Source of the DNA: Pseudomonadota bacterium
Lineage (GTDB): Bacteria > Pseudomonadota > Gammaproteobacteria > Acidiferrobacterales > Acidiferrobacteraceae
Assembly: GCA_021797365.1 (NCBI GenBank)
Contig: JAJZZU010000141.1
Location: forward strand, 1-6,848
Length of the DNA: 6,848 nt
Direction: 5' to 3'
Part shown: positions 1 to 5,835 of the stretch, piece by piece
How the letters are laid out: every line of letters begins with the position of its first letter
How positions within the stretch are numbered: the stretch's first letter is position 1
Program-made: the position numbers and the translations under genes
The notes under the pieces: generated by a model
Told to the model about the DNA's origin: nothing
What the model saw: only the letters and a program-made list of their open reading frames with translations
The model's database searches: none

Positions 1-574
1 CCCCGGCCCGGTCGTCCAGGATCTCCAGGAGATCGTTGCGATCAGGGGCGGTCAGCGGTTTCAGACCCCAATCGTCCAAGATGAGCAGATCGGTCTTGGC
101 AAGCTGCGCGAGGCGCCGCGGGAAGCTTCCGTCCCCGTGGCTTACGCGCAATTCGTCGAAGAGCCGGGGCACGCGCAGATAGCGCACGGTGAGCCCCGAT
201 CGGCAGGCCTGGTGCCCGAGCGCGCAGGCAAACCAGGTCTTGCCGGTGCCGGTCGCCCCGGTCACGATCACCGCCTGGCCGTGACGAATCCAGTCGCAGG
301 ACGCAAGGCGCCCCACGAGCGCCCGGTCAAGGCCGCGGGACGCACCCGTGGCGAGGTCTTCGAGCGCGGCGTTGTGTTTCAGGCGGGCGAGCTGTAAGAG
401 CCGTGTAAGCCGCCTCGTATCGCGGCTTAGGAGCTCGCGATCGAGCATAAGGCCCAGCCGCTCCTCGAAGCCCAGGGTCTGGGTGGCGGGTTGCGCCATC
501 TGCTCCTCCAGGGCCTGGGCCATGCCGGTGAGCTTTAAGTGCTTCAGGGCGGTCAATGTCTGTTGCAGCAACAT
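1..574 (-). CDS. istB: IS21-family helper ATPase IstB (3' end beyond window)
   Basis: AAA+/DnaA-like ATPase that assists the IstA transposase during insertion-sequence transposition in the cytoplasm. The 191 residues visible open [20 protein letters not shown], the usual IstB N-terminus. A Walker A motif GATGTGKT lies at residues 106-113, a Walker B motif LLILDDWG at 163-170, and the conserved [12 protein letters not shown] helix follows at about 179-190. The family is about 240-260 aa, so roughly the last quarter lies left of position 1. The ATG at 572-574 is supported by GGAG about 9 nt upstream (minus-strand GAAGGAGAG). It follows istA on the same strand but is separated by 229 nt, whereas these two genes normally abut or overlap. 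Family recognition is from motifs; activity is inferred. No internal frame break is seen. Confidence 0.95.
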   Translation of the reverse strand, partial: MLLQQTLTALKHLKLTGMAQALEEQMAQPATQTLGFEERLGLMLDRELLSRDTRRLTRLLQLARLKHNAALEDLATGASRGLDRALVGRLASCDWIRHGQAVIVTGATGTGKTWFACALGHQACRSGLTVRYLRVPRLFDELRVSHGDGSFPRRLAQLAKTDLLILDDWGLKPLTAPDRNDLLEILDDRAG

Positions 575-803
575 GCGATATCTCTCCTTCGGTCAGGGAA
601 TGGGTGAATGGGTCTGTAATCGTATGTGGTTAGGGTCCCATGGCGGCTCCTCTTCATCCTCTTGGTCGTCGGTATCACAAGGCATATCCCGTTACGGGAA
701 TCGTATGCACACTTCGAATTCTATTCATCCTATCCGTGATATGAATAATGCGATGCATCACGATATGGGAACGATCCAGGCATCGCCTGTCCTCTTTGTC
801 TTC
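575..803 (-). other. Unusually long istA-istB spacer
   Basis: IS21-type elements usually have istA and istB overlapping or a few bases apart; here 229 nt separate them. The stretch is visibly less GC-rich than the flanking genes. It contains a short palindrome, CCCG-TTA-CGGG at 688-698, and the 9-mer AATCGTATG twice (618-626 and 699-707). The IstA end (…HENVRGPDYYH) looks complete, so the spacer is not a frameshifted istA tail. The only ORF of note is the 30-codon acidic one listed separately. I see no clear terminator. Confidence 0.7.
593..685 (-). CDS. Possible 30-aa acidic peptide between istA and istB
   Basis: An ATG-started 30-codon frame in the istA-istB spacer encodes MPC followed by a strongly acidic block (DTDDQEDEEE), then PPWDPNH and a proline-containing tail, ending in TGA 18 nt before the istB ATG. 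The ribosome site is weak (ACGGGAT next to the start). I do not recognise the peptide. In its favour: right strand, right place, and a biased composition. Against: a frame this short can arise by chance and the RBS is poor. Confidence 0.2.
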   Translation of the reverse strand: MPCDTDDQEDEEEPPWDPNHIRLQTHSPIP

Positions 804-2357
804 TCAGTGGTAGTAGTCGGGACCCCGCACGTTCTCGTGGGCGGGGCTTTCGGTCGTGGTATCGGACAGCGTCTCGGGGGGCAGCGGACGGGAGTCGAGT
901 CCGTGGCTTAGGATCGAGAGCACGGTCGCGCGCGTGAGGCTCCCCAGGCGCACGGCATGCAGGCAACCGGCCTCGAGCCGCGCCGGGCCGTAGCGTCGGG
1001 CGAGATTCAAGAGCCCCAGACACGCCCGATAGCCCTGCTCCGGATGGGGCTTGTGGGTGAGCTGCCAATCGACCACCGCGCGGGTGGCAGGGCCGATGGA
1101 CGCGCCCCAAGCCAAGAGCCGCTTTGGGCTCCACTCAAGATGCTTGCGATGGGCCTTGGGGAGATGCTCGGGGACCGTGGTATGGGCCCCGCGACGGGGA
1201 CTGCGGATGTGGCTTGCCACCCGCACATTGCGGTGGCAGATCTCGATGGTCGTGGCGGTGATGCGCGCCTCCACACGCTCCCCGACCAGGGCGTGCGGGA
1301 CCGAGTAGTAGTGGCGCTCGACCTCGACATGGGAATCGATATGGACGCGGGCCTGCTTCCAGATCGCATACTCGTAGGGGACCGCCGGCAAGGGCGTCAG
1401 CATCGGCCGATCGAGCCGCAGGAAGGCCTCTCGCCGGCTGCCGGGCAGCTTCTTGAAGGGCCGGCCGTTCAGGTCTCGGATGAGATCCTGGATGGTTGTA
1501 TTGAGCTCGGCCAGGCTAAAGAACGTGTGCTTACGCAGCCGCGCCAGGATCCAGCGCTCGGCAATCAGCACCGCGCCTTCGACCTTGGCTTTATCCCGCG
1601 GTTTTAAGGGGCGTGCCGGGATAATAACGGTGGCGTAATGCTGGGCGAAGTCTTCGGCCGTGCGGTTCAAGACCGGCTCGTAGCGGCAGGCCTTGGTGAC
1701 CGCGGACTTCAGGTTGTCGGCCACTATGATCTGCGTGGAGCCTTCGAAGAACGAGAACATGCGCGCATGGGAGCTAGTCCAGTCGGGCAGGCCCTGCGTC
1801 CAGGTGGCCTCGGCGTAGGTGTAGTTGGAGGCCCCCAGGACCGCCACGAAGACCTGCGCGGGGCGGACCTCGCCTGTGCGCCTATCGATGATCGGCACGG
1901 TGGGCCCGGCGTAGTCGGTAAAGCACTTCTCACCGGCGACATGGATCTGGCGCAGACTCCTCTTCAAGCGCCCCCGGAACGCCCGGTAGCGGGCGCAGAA
2001 CTGCGAATAGCTGTAGGTCCGGCCGGTCTGCCCGTCCCGATACTCCTCCCATAGCAGCTGCAGGGTCATCCCCTTGCCCGGAAGCTCGGTATGCGCGGTG
2101 CCCCAATCGGGTTCGACGAAACGGCTGGGTGGGACGATCAGGGGCGCGGGAAAGAGCCGGGCCTGCAAGGCCGCGTCGTCCAGATCGGGGGCAAGCGGCC
2201 AGGTAACCTCCTGATCGCGCGCCGCCGCCAGGTACTTGCTGACCACCCCCTGGGACAACTGCAAGGCCCGGGCGATCTGGCGTTGACTCAAGCCCGCCTC
2301 ATGGTGCAGGCGCAACATCTCACGAACGAAACGCATGGATAGACCCTCTGTCGGCAT
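804..2357 (-). CDS. istA: IS21-family transposase IstA
   Basis: DDE-type transposase of an IS21 element, 517 aa, which binds the element ends and carries out strand transfer. The chosen ATG gives MPTEGLSMRF, matching the MPTERLSMR-type start common in this family. It has GGAGG 4 nt upstream; the frame continues upstream only to a TTG without RBS. An N-terminal helix-turn-helix lies at residues 23-44 (LSQRQIARALQLSQGVV…). The RNase-H-fold catalytic residues are probably D148 (FTDYAG), D214 (VADNLKS) and E260 (KAKVEGAV). The C-terminal part has the YYSVPHALVGERVEARI motif of the Mu-transposase C-terminal beta-barrel. The ending HENVRGPDYYH is typical of the family, so the gene looks complete and intact. 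istB follows on the same strand. The transposase binding array lies upstream at 2436-2520. Confidence 0.95.
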   Translation of the reverse strand: MPTEGLSMRFVREMLRLHHEAGLSQRQIARALQLSQGVVSKYLAAARDQEVTWPLAPDLDDAALQARLFPAPLIVPPSRFVEPDWGTAHTELPGKGMTLQLLWEEYRDGQTGRTYSYSQFCARYRAFRGRLKRSLRQIHVAGEKCFTDYAGPTVPIIDRRTGEVRPAQVFVAVLGASNYTYAEATWTQGLPDWTSSHARMFSFFEGSTQIIVADNLKSAVTKACRYEPVLNRTAEDFAQHYATVIIPARPLKPRDKAKVEGAVLIAERWILARLRKHTFFSLAELNTTIQDLIRDLNGRPFKKLPGSRREAFLRLDRPMLTPLPAVPYEYAIWKQARVHIDSHVEVERHYYSVPHALVGERVEARITATTIEICHRNVRVASHIRSPRRGAHTTVPEHLPKAHRKHLEWSPKRLLAWGASIGPATRAVVDWQLTHKPHPEQGYRACLGLLNLARRYGPARLEAGCLHAVRLGSLTRATVLSILSHGLDSRPLPPETLSDTTTESPAHENVRGPDYYH

Positions 2358-2435
2358 GTCCCCTCCGGACAAAAAGCCCAAGGATCAGCCCGTTAGAAGT
2401 GAAAATCCAGCGCTTCACGCCGTCGTTCTGGTCTC

Positions 2436-2520
2436 GTGATCACCGATTCTGGCGTATGGACCCCAAGTGATCACGATCGATCAGAATCCGTGATCACGAT
2501 CAATCAGAATGGGTGATCAC
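2436..2520. repeat. IS21 terminal multiple-repeat array (right end)
   Basis: The palindrome GTGATCAC occurs four times, at 2436-2443, 2467-2474, 2490-2497 and 2513-2520. The outer spacings are exactly 23 bp and the inner one 31 bp. The two outer units also share a CAGAAT box (2482-2487 and 2505-2510); the inner unit carries it inverted as ATTCTG (2446-2451). Multiple transposase-binding repeats at each end are typical of IS21 elements, and the position about 80-160 bp upstream of istA fits. The outer IS boundary is probably at 2519-2520, where a TG…CA type end would begin. The matching left end is outside the window, so neither a target duplication nor the paired inverted repeat can be checked. 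Confidence 0.85.
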
Positions 2521-2827
2521 GAGAGGCCAGAAAACGCACTTCGCGGTCGTGGACGTTTTGTGGAATCTTTCTCGCTGAGGAGGCGGTCCACACGCGCCTG
2601 AGCAAGTCCGCCCGCGCCCGGATGGCCTCAATGGTCCCGGCCCGATCGGTCGGGAAGCCCCAGGGAGACATATCAATGCTGCCGCATGCGATATCGTATG
2701 CGTCGGGGTTTATCCAAGCGCCTATGAGAGGGTCCGCGAGAGCATACGGCAGGCCGGTAACGGACCCCACACCCCTCAGCAGATCGCCTCGCCAGTCCTG
2801 ATAGCTCGCAACACGGTCCGCGTTCAC
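2504..2827 (-). CDS. Unrecognised ORF behind mazF, 3' end replaced by IS21
   Basis: A 107-aa frame opening with GTG (VNADRVASYQDWRG…). I do not recognise the protein. It has plausible soluble-protein composition: a Gly/Pro-rich middle (about residues 20-60) and an amphipathic helix DRAGTIEAIRARADLLRRVW at 61-80. If the mazF frame is restored, its TGA overlaps this GTG as GTGA, the same 4-nt coupling as at the integrase-antitoxin junction. A GGGG lies 5 nt before the start. The final residues (…SRDHPF) and the stop are written in the IS21 end sequence, so the original C-terminus was probably cut off by the insertion. The alternative is non-coding DNA: the opposite strand is also open for about 280 nt here, though without a start codon. 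Confidence 0.4.
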   Translation of the reverse strand: MNADRVASYQDWRGDLLRGVGSVTGLPYALADPLIGAWINPDAYDIACGSIDMSPWGFPTDRAGTIEAIRARADLLRRVWTASSARKIPQNVHDREVRFLASRDHPF

Positions 2828-3152
2828 TCTAGCCCCAGCCACCGCGCCAAGGCGTTGTCCACGCGCTGCAAGCTGCGGCCGTCCAGATGCCCAATGAGCG
2901 GCCCCACCTTGTCGTGGTAGATGGTAAAAGCTTATCGATTTGAATCTGTGAGGGAACGCGCAGGCCATTTTCCGACGTGGGCGCAATGTCCAGACGGAAC
3001 AAGGGCGCATCGCGCAATGCGCTCGTGAGAAGGCAGACCGTAACCGTAGGATGCCCGGAAAAAGCATCGGCTTGCACGACGAGCGCCGGGCGAGGCTTCC
3101 CAAAATCGCCAGGGGCCGCCACGGTAACGATATCCCCGCGCCTCAGTCCCAT
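2824..3152 (-). pseudogene. MazF/PemK-type toxin, frameshifted by one base
   Basis: Type II toxin of the MazF/PemK family, normally an mRNA-cleaving ribonuclease. The N-terminal 70 residues are clear: MGLRRGDIVTVAAPGDFGKP, then RPALVVQAD, TVTVCLLTS and the QIQIDK strand. After K the written frame turns into an unrelated LLPSTTTRWG… tail and stops at 2829. Adding one base near 2929-2934 (minus-strand GATAAGCTTTTACC) restores the family C-terminus: AFTIYHDKVGPLIGHLDGRS, then LQRVDNALARWLGLE, ending at 2824 with a normal length of 109 aa. The simplest reading is GATAAGGCTTTT having lost one G. The sequence is not a classical slippery heptamer, so programmed frameshifting is unlikely but not excluded. 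The start ATG overlaps the antitoxin end by 10 nt. As written the toxin lacks its C-terminal third and should be inactive. Confidence 0.88.
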
Positions 3153-3337
3153 GCCGCCATACGCTCGATAAACTCCGCGTCCTCGCGTTCTTGTGGGTCA
3201 TTTTGCAGCGCCTCGCTTTGACGACGGGCCTCATGGCGCAGGATTGCCAACAGCCTCTCATAGTCGCCTAAAGGTAATACCACTGCCACTCGCTGGCCCG
3301 TTTCATCGGTGATAAATTGCAGACTGTGTGCCTTCAT
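3143..3337 (-). CDS. Antitoxin of the MazF-type toxin-antitoxin pair
   Basis: A 64-aa small protein directly upstream of, and overlapping, the MazF-type toxin; the pairing gives the function. It opens MKAHSLQFITDETGQRVAVV, then LPLGDYERLL, an N-terminal beta-strand/helix layout resembling short Phd/RelB-like antitoxins. A charged helical C-terminal half (HEARRQSEALQND, then PQEREDAEFIERM) follows, the kind of tail that wraps a toxin. The start was chosen at 3335-3337 because AAGGAGG lies 7 nt upstream. The longer frame (to 3403) begins inside the integrase gene without such a site. Its ATG overlaps the integrase TGA as ATGA, and its ribosome site lies in the last integrase codons, so translation is probably coupled. 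It looks intact although the toxin is broken, so it may act as an orphan antitoxin. The exact antitoxin family is uncertain. Confidence 0.8.
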   Translation of the reverse strand: MKAHSLQFITDETGQRVAVVLPLGDYERLLAILRHEARRQSEALQNDPQEREDAEFIERMAAWD

Positions 3338-4512
3338 TGCTGCGCCTCCTTTGCCCTCATGATTGTCACAACGGTGTTTATTCCTCCACAGTACTTGGCC
3401 CAAGCTCCCATGAGCTCGCGTCTCCTCTCTATGAGGTCACCCCGTCTATAGGCGGCTTCCACGGCGTTTCCTATCGCGTGCGCCAAGGCCATCTCGACCA
3501 CCTCGCCTTGAAAGTTCGTGGTTTCAGCGGCCCAGTCACGGAAGGTACTACGAAACCCATGCGCAACAATGTCGCCACGCCCCATGCGTCGCAACAGCAT
3601 GAGCAGGCTCATGTTCGACAGTGGCTTACCGGCCCGGCCCGGAAAGACCCACTCGCTTTCCCTTGGTAGATCACGCAAGAGTGCAGCCGCTCGGTCACTC
3701 AAAGGGACGCGGTGTTCCCGCTTCGCCTTCATCCGACTGGACGGGACCGTCCAGACGAGCCTGTCTATTTCGCTCCATTTCGCCCCCAAGACTTCACCTG
3801 TCCGCGCCGCAGTCAGAATAGCGAACTCCAGCGCTCGTGCGGCGATGGCATCTTGGCTTCTCAAATCGGACATAAAGGCGGGGATATCGCGCCAGGGCAA
3901 GGCCGGGTGGTGGGTCACGCGCTCCGCTTTCGGGACTGCCGTCAAAATCTTGTCAAGGTGCCCCTTCCAACGCGCTGGGTTGTCACCCGCCCGTAACCCG
4001 CGAGCGAGGGCGGCATCCAACACGGCCTCGATGCGCTGTCTTACACGAATCGCGGTTTCGTGCTTCGTGGTCCAGATCGGCTTTAGCGCCAGCAGGACGT
4101 GGGTGGTAGTGATCTTCGCCACGTCCAGGCGGCCCAGGGCGGGATAAGCGAACATTTCCAGGCTGCGCGTCCATTGCCAAGCGTGCTTTTCATTGCGCCA
4201 GCCGTGCGCCTTCGCGGCTATCAGATCGGCGGCCACCTCCGCAAAGGTGGCGTTCTTTTCTCTCCGACGTTCCGCGAGGGGATCGCGCCCCGCGATAAGG
4301 TCACGGCGCAGATCCAATGCCTTGGCGCGGGCCTCCGCCAGCGTCACCGCGCTGACCGGCCCAAGGCCGAGTTCGTGAGCGCGTCCCGCTACCGAATACC
4401 GGAAAACCCAGAAGGCCCCACTCCGGACGCGGACATAGAGCCCCCGGTCTATCCGGTGGACCCCCGGCTTCCGGCAGAGCGCCGCGACGCCCAGGCTTGA
4501 TATTTTCCGCAT
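3334..4512 (-). CDS. P4-type tyrosine integrase
   Basis: Site-specific tyrosine recombinase of 392 aa, the normal size for P4-like island integrases, which insert DNA at tRNA or tmRNA 3' ends. The N-terminal DUF4102-type arm-binding domain covers about residues 10-85 (GLYVRVRSGAFWVFRYSVAG…). The core-binding helical domain covers about 90-190. The catalytic domain follows with R237 (TAARTGEVLG), a lysine at 262 or 264 (MKAKREH), H318 and R321 (HGFRSTFRDWA), H345 (LAHAIGN) and nucleophile Y355 (AAYRRGD). All expected residues are present, so it is probably active. The ATG at 4510-4512 is the only start in frame before an upstream TAA; its ribosome site is weak (GGGA about 9 nt away). The last codons carry the antitoxin ribosome site and the stop overlaps the antitoxin start. 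Two 10-bp repeats and a promoter lie just upstream, suggesting autoregulation. Confidence 0.95.
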   Translation of the reverse strand: MRKISSLGVAALCRKPGVHRIDRGLYVRVRSGAFWVFRYSVAGRAHELGLGPVSAVTLAEARAKALDLRRDLIAGRDPLAERRREKNATFAEVAADLIAAKAHGWRNEKHAWQWTRSLEMFAYPALGRLDVAKITTTHVLLALKPIWTTKHETAIRVRQRIEAVLDAALARGLRAGDNPARWKGHLDKILTAVPKAERVTHHPALPWRDIPAFMSDLRSQDAIAARALEFAILTAARTGEVLGAKWSEIDRLVWTVPSSRMKAKREHRVPLSDRAAALLRDLPRESEWVFPGRAGKPLSNMSLLMLLRRMGRGDIVAHGFRSTFRDWAAETTNFQGEVVEMALAHAIGNAVEAAYRRGDLIERRRELMGAWAKYCGGINTVVTIMRAKEAQQ

Positions 4513-4518
4513 AAAATC

Positions 4519-4540
4519 TGTCCCACAATTTGTCCCACAA
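4519..4540. repeat. Paired 10-bp direct repeats, probable integrase arm-type sites
   Basis: TGTCCCACAA occurs at 4519-4528 and 4531-4540, a 12-bp centre spacing, immediately upstream of the integrase start. Close direct repeats beside a tyrosine integrase gene and att core are the usual form of arm-type binding sites. They overlap the predicted transcription start and leader, so binding could also repress int. The binding role is inferred from position and repeat structure. Confidence 0.6.
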
Positions 4541-4569
4541 AATATATCCTGTTAGTGGCGAATTGTATA
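4541..4569 (-). promoter_or_regulatory. Probable sigma70 promoter of the integrase operon
   Basis: Read on the minus strand, a -35 box TATACA (4564-4569) and a -10 box TATATT (4541-4546) are separated by exactly 17 nt. Transcription would start near 4534, giving a leader of about 22 nt that contains most of the TGTCCCACAA repeats. The -10 matches consensus at 5 of 6 positions and the -35 at 4 of 6. This is the most AT-rich part of the surroundings. Confidence 0.5.
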
Positions 4570-4593
4570 GAACGGCACAGAATTAGCACGACG

Positions 4594-4628
4594 GTAACTA
4601 TCTGTTACATAACATAGTTTTAGTAACT
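4594..4628. promoter_or_regulatory. Cluster of short inverted/direct repeats upstream of int
   Basis: AT-rich stretch with AACTAT (4596-4601) mirrored by ATAGTT (4614-4619), GTAAC (4594-4598) mirrored by GTTAC (4604-4608), and GTAACT repeated directly at 4594 and 4623. It lies between the integrase promoter and the att core, where excisionase or host-factor sites are commonly found. No specific protein can be assigned. Confidence 0.3.
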
Positions 4629-4654
4629 GACCGGCACGATAGGGAACGCTAGTT

Positions 4655-4675
4655 TGGTGGACGCCGTCTCCACCA
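4655..4675 (+). other. Candidate att core: 7-7-7 inverted repeat ending like a tRNA-Ala/tmRNA 3' end
   Basis: TGGTGGA (4655-4661) and TCCACCA (4669-4675) are perfect 7-bp inverted arms around the 7-bp spacer CGCCGTC. This is the geometry of a tyrosine recombinase crossover site. The plus-strand end CGTCTCCACCA also reads as an acceptor-stem 3' strand plus discriminator A and CCA, with U at the position of the G3-U70 pair of alanine tRNAs and tmRNA. The T-arm and the rest of a tRNA are absent, so this would be only the short 3' remnant regenerated by integration. It lies 143 bp from the integrase start and is followed by an intrinsic terminator. The orientation puts the element to the left and the host flank to the right. 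Identity of the host RNA gene is inferred. Confidence 0.5.
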
Positions 4676-4686
4676 CTCCTCAAAAT

Positions 4687-4713
4687 CCCAACTTTTATCG
4701 GTTGGGCTTTTTT
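4687..4713 (+). terminator. Intrinsic terminator
   Basis: Stem CCCAAC (4687-4692) pairs with GTTGGG (4701-4706) around an 8-nt loop (TTTTATCG), followed by C and six T. It stands 11 nt after the CCA of the tRNA-like 3' end and no plus-strand gene precedes it. It is best explained as the terminator of the RNA gene whose 3' tip was left at the att site. Confidence 0.75.
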
Positions 4714-5110
4714 GCCTGCTTCCCCAATGCTGGTGCGGATTCCGGGTCTGGCCTCGCGAGCGCCGCCCCTCCGAACCCTGCGTTTCCGCCCGCGCCGACG
4801 CCTCTCGCTTCTTCGTTTTCTCTGGTGATCACGCGAGCGTTCTTGAGGTCACCTCCTTTGCTGGCGCGGGTTTGGAGGCGCTCGGTTGTGGTTGGCAACT
4901 CCTGTAGCAGGAGACACTTGCGCAGCAACCTTGATTGGATTGCGGAGTCCGGATGTGCAATGTTAAATTGCGCTACGGGCGGCCGGCCCAAGCTGCGAGC
5001 GGCTTCAAACTGGCAAGACAACTTCAGTCTCTTTTTTTCCGACACCCTGGGTACTCCCAGTGCCGGATGCGTAATCGCTCGACATCCAGCACAATTTTGG
5101 AGAACCCACC
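4714..5110. other. 397-nt stretch without a supported gene
   Basis: Open frames exist on both strands, but neither has recognisable domains or a good ribosome site, and they overlap each other and the terminator. Two short hairpins are visible: CTCCTG-TAG-CAGGAG at 4899-4913 and CTGGG-TACT-CCCAG at 5047-5060. Neither is followed by a T run in a terminator arrangement, although a run of seven T lies before the second (about 5031-5038). A GTGATCAC identical to the IS21 boxes occurs once at 4825-4832, probably by chance. No promoter for the downstream gene stands out. Confidence 0.6.
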
Positions 5111-5767
5111 ATGGGTATCGATTTTTCTTCCGTTTCACACTCCCTGCGTTCAACTTCAGGCGGCGCGGTCAGGCTTGGGCACTTGCACGAGGCCCTGGCG
5201 GCTGCTCTGGGCTACAGGTCCTACGCAGCGTATAAAGCATCGACCGAGGAAGCTCCGTCATTTGATGGGGCGCAGCACATCGTCATTGACAGCAGCTTGC
5301 TGGCACAGCGTATGGTGGGGTTAGACCCTACAAGCCCAGCCGTAGCAATAGCTATGGGTGATGCAATCAAGCGGGCATTCCAGGCCCGACTGCCAAACGT
5401 GAAAGTCTATTCCGATGTAGATGACCTCAAGAGCGGGATTTACGCTGGTGTGATCGATGCGATCGAAAGCAGCGACAGCTATAGCGGTGAGATTGCCATG
5501 ACGAACGCCTATGGCGGCGATTTCGATGTTGAACTGGAGGAGGATTATCCGATTCAGACACATCAGCCGGATTGGATCTTGAACGCCAGTGGCACTTCTA
5601 CCCTGGAGCATGACCCTGACAAGGTGTACCACAGCCACGTTATTGATGTCTCCGCCAGGGTCGTCTTCCAGAAGCTTGGTCGGCGTGTACTCGGTGAGAT
5701 GGATGTTGATGGGATTGGCGCTGGGATCCAGGAGAATCTGCCTGAGGAAGACCCCACGGAGTCGTAG
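5111..5767 (+). CDS. Hypothetical protein, 218 aa
   Basis: An intact gene of unknown function. The ATG has GGAG 8 nt upstream (TTTTGGAGAACCCACC), a clear start. The N-terminal 20-45 region (GGAVRLGHLHEALAAALGYRSYAAYKA) forms a compact helical motif of a kind I associate with assorted accessory-genome proteins, but I cannot name a family. The middle, about residues 55-130, alternates strands and helices (HIVIDSSLLAQRMVGL; RLPNVKVYSDVDDLKSGIYA). About 138-146 is an acidic patch (FDVELEEDY), and the C-terminus is again acidic (ENLPEEDPTES). No signal peptide or membrane segment is visible, so it should be cytoplasmic. GC content is lower than in the flanking genes. No partner gene lies on the same strand, so it is probably monocistronic. 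Confidence 0.75.
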   Translation: MGIDFSSVSHSLRSTSGGAVRLGHLHEALAAALGYRSYAAYKASTEEAPSFDGAQHIVIDSSLLAQRMVGLDPTSPAVAIAMGDAIKRAFQARLPNVKVYSDVDDLKSGIYAGVIDAIESSDSYSGEIAMTNAYGGDFDVELEEDYPIQTHQPDWILNASGTSTLEHDPDKVYHSHVIDVSARVVFQKLGRRVLGEMDVDGIGAGIQENLPEEDPTES

Positions 5768-5835
5768 CATTCTGCGCAGGTCAAATCACGGCCTTGTCCG
5801 CTGATGTTTGCGCGCCAGGGGTGACCAGCAGCGCC

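Noticed and set aside
348..911. Plus-strand 187-codon ORF across istB and the spacer
   Set aside because: Ser/Arg-rich shadow of istB on the opposite strand, then runs into non-coding spacer; no family features.
2436..2520. CRISPR-like repeat-spacer array
   Set aside because: Repeats are 8-bp palindromes with near-identical intervening sequence and lie directly upstream of istA; this is an IS21 terminal array.
2929..2937. Programmed -1 ribosomal frameshift in mazF
   Set aside because: The local AAGCTTTTA does not form a standard X XXY YYZ heptamer and no downstream pseudoknot is evident; loss of one base is simpler.
2504..3103. 199-codon minus-strand ORF as one protein
   Set aside because: Its first part is an out-of-frame reading of mazF; only the part from the GTG at 2827 is unexplained by a known gene, so only that was kept.
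4825..4832. Extra GTGATCAC box identical to those at the IS21 end
   Set aside because: A single palindrome without the CAGAAT box or 23-bp repeats; no transposase gene adjoins it. Probably chance.
4695..5153. Minus-strand 152-codon ORF
   Set aside because: No credible start region or domains, low-complexity Gly/Ala-rich C-terminus, and it overlaps the start and promoter region of the gene at 5111.
4654..5235. Plus-strand 193-codon ORF starting at the att region
   Set aside because: It begins inside the att core, runs through the intrinsic terminator and into the well-supported gene at 5111. It has no ribosome site and no recognisable domain.
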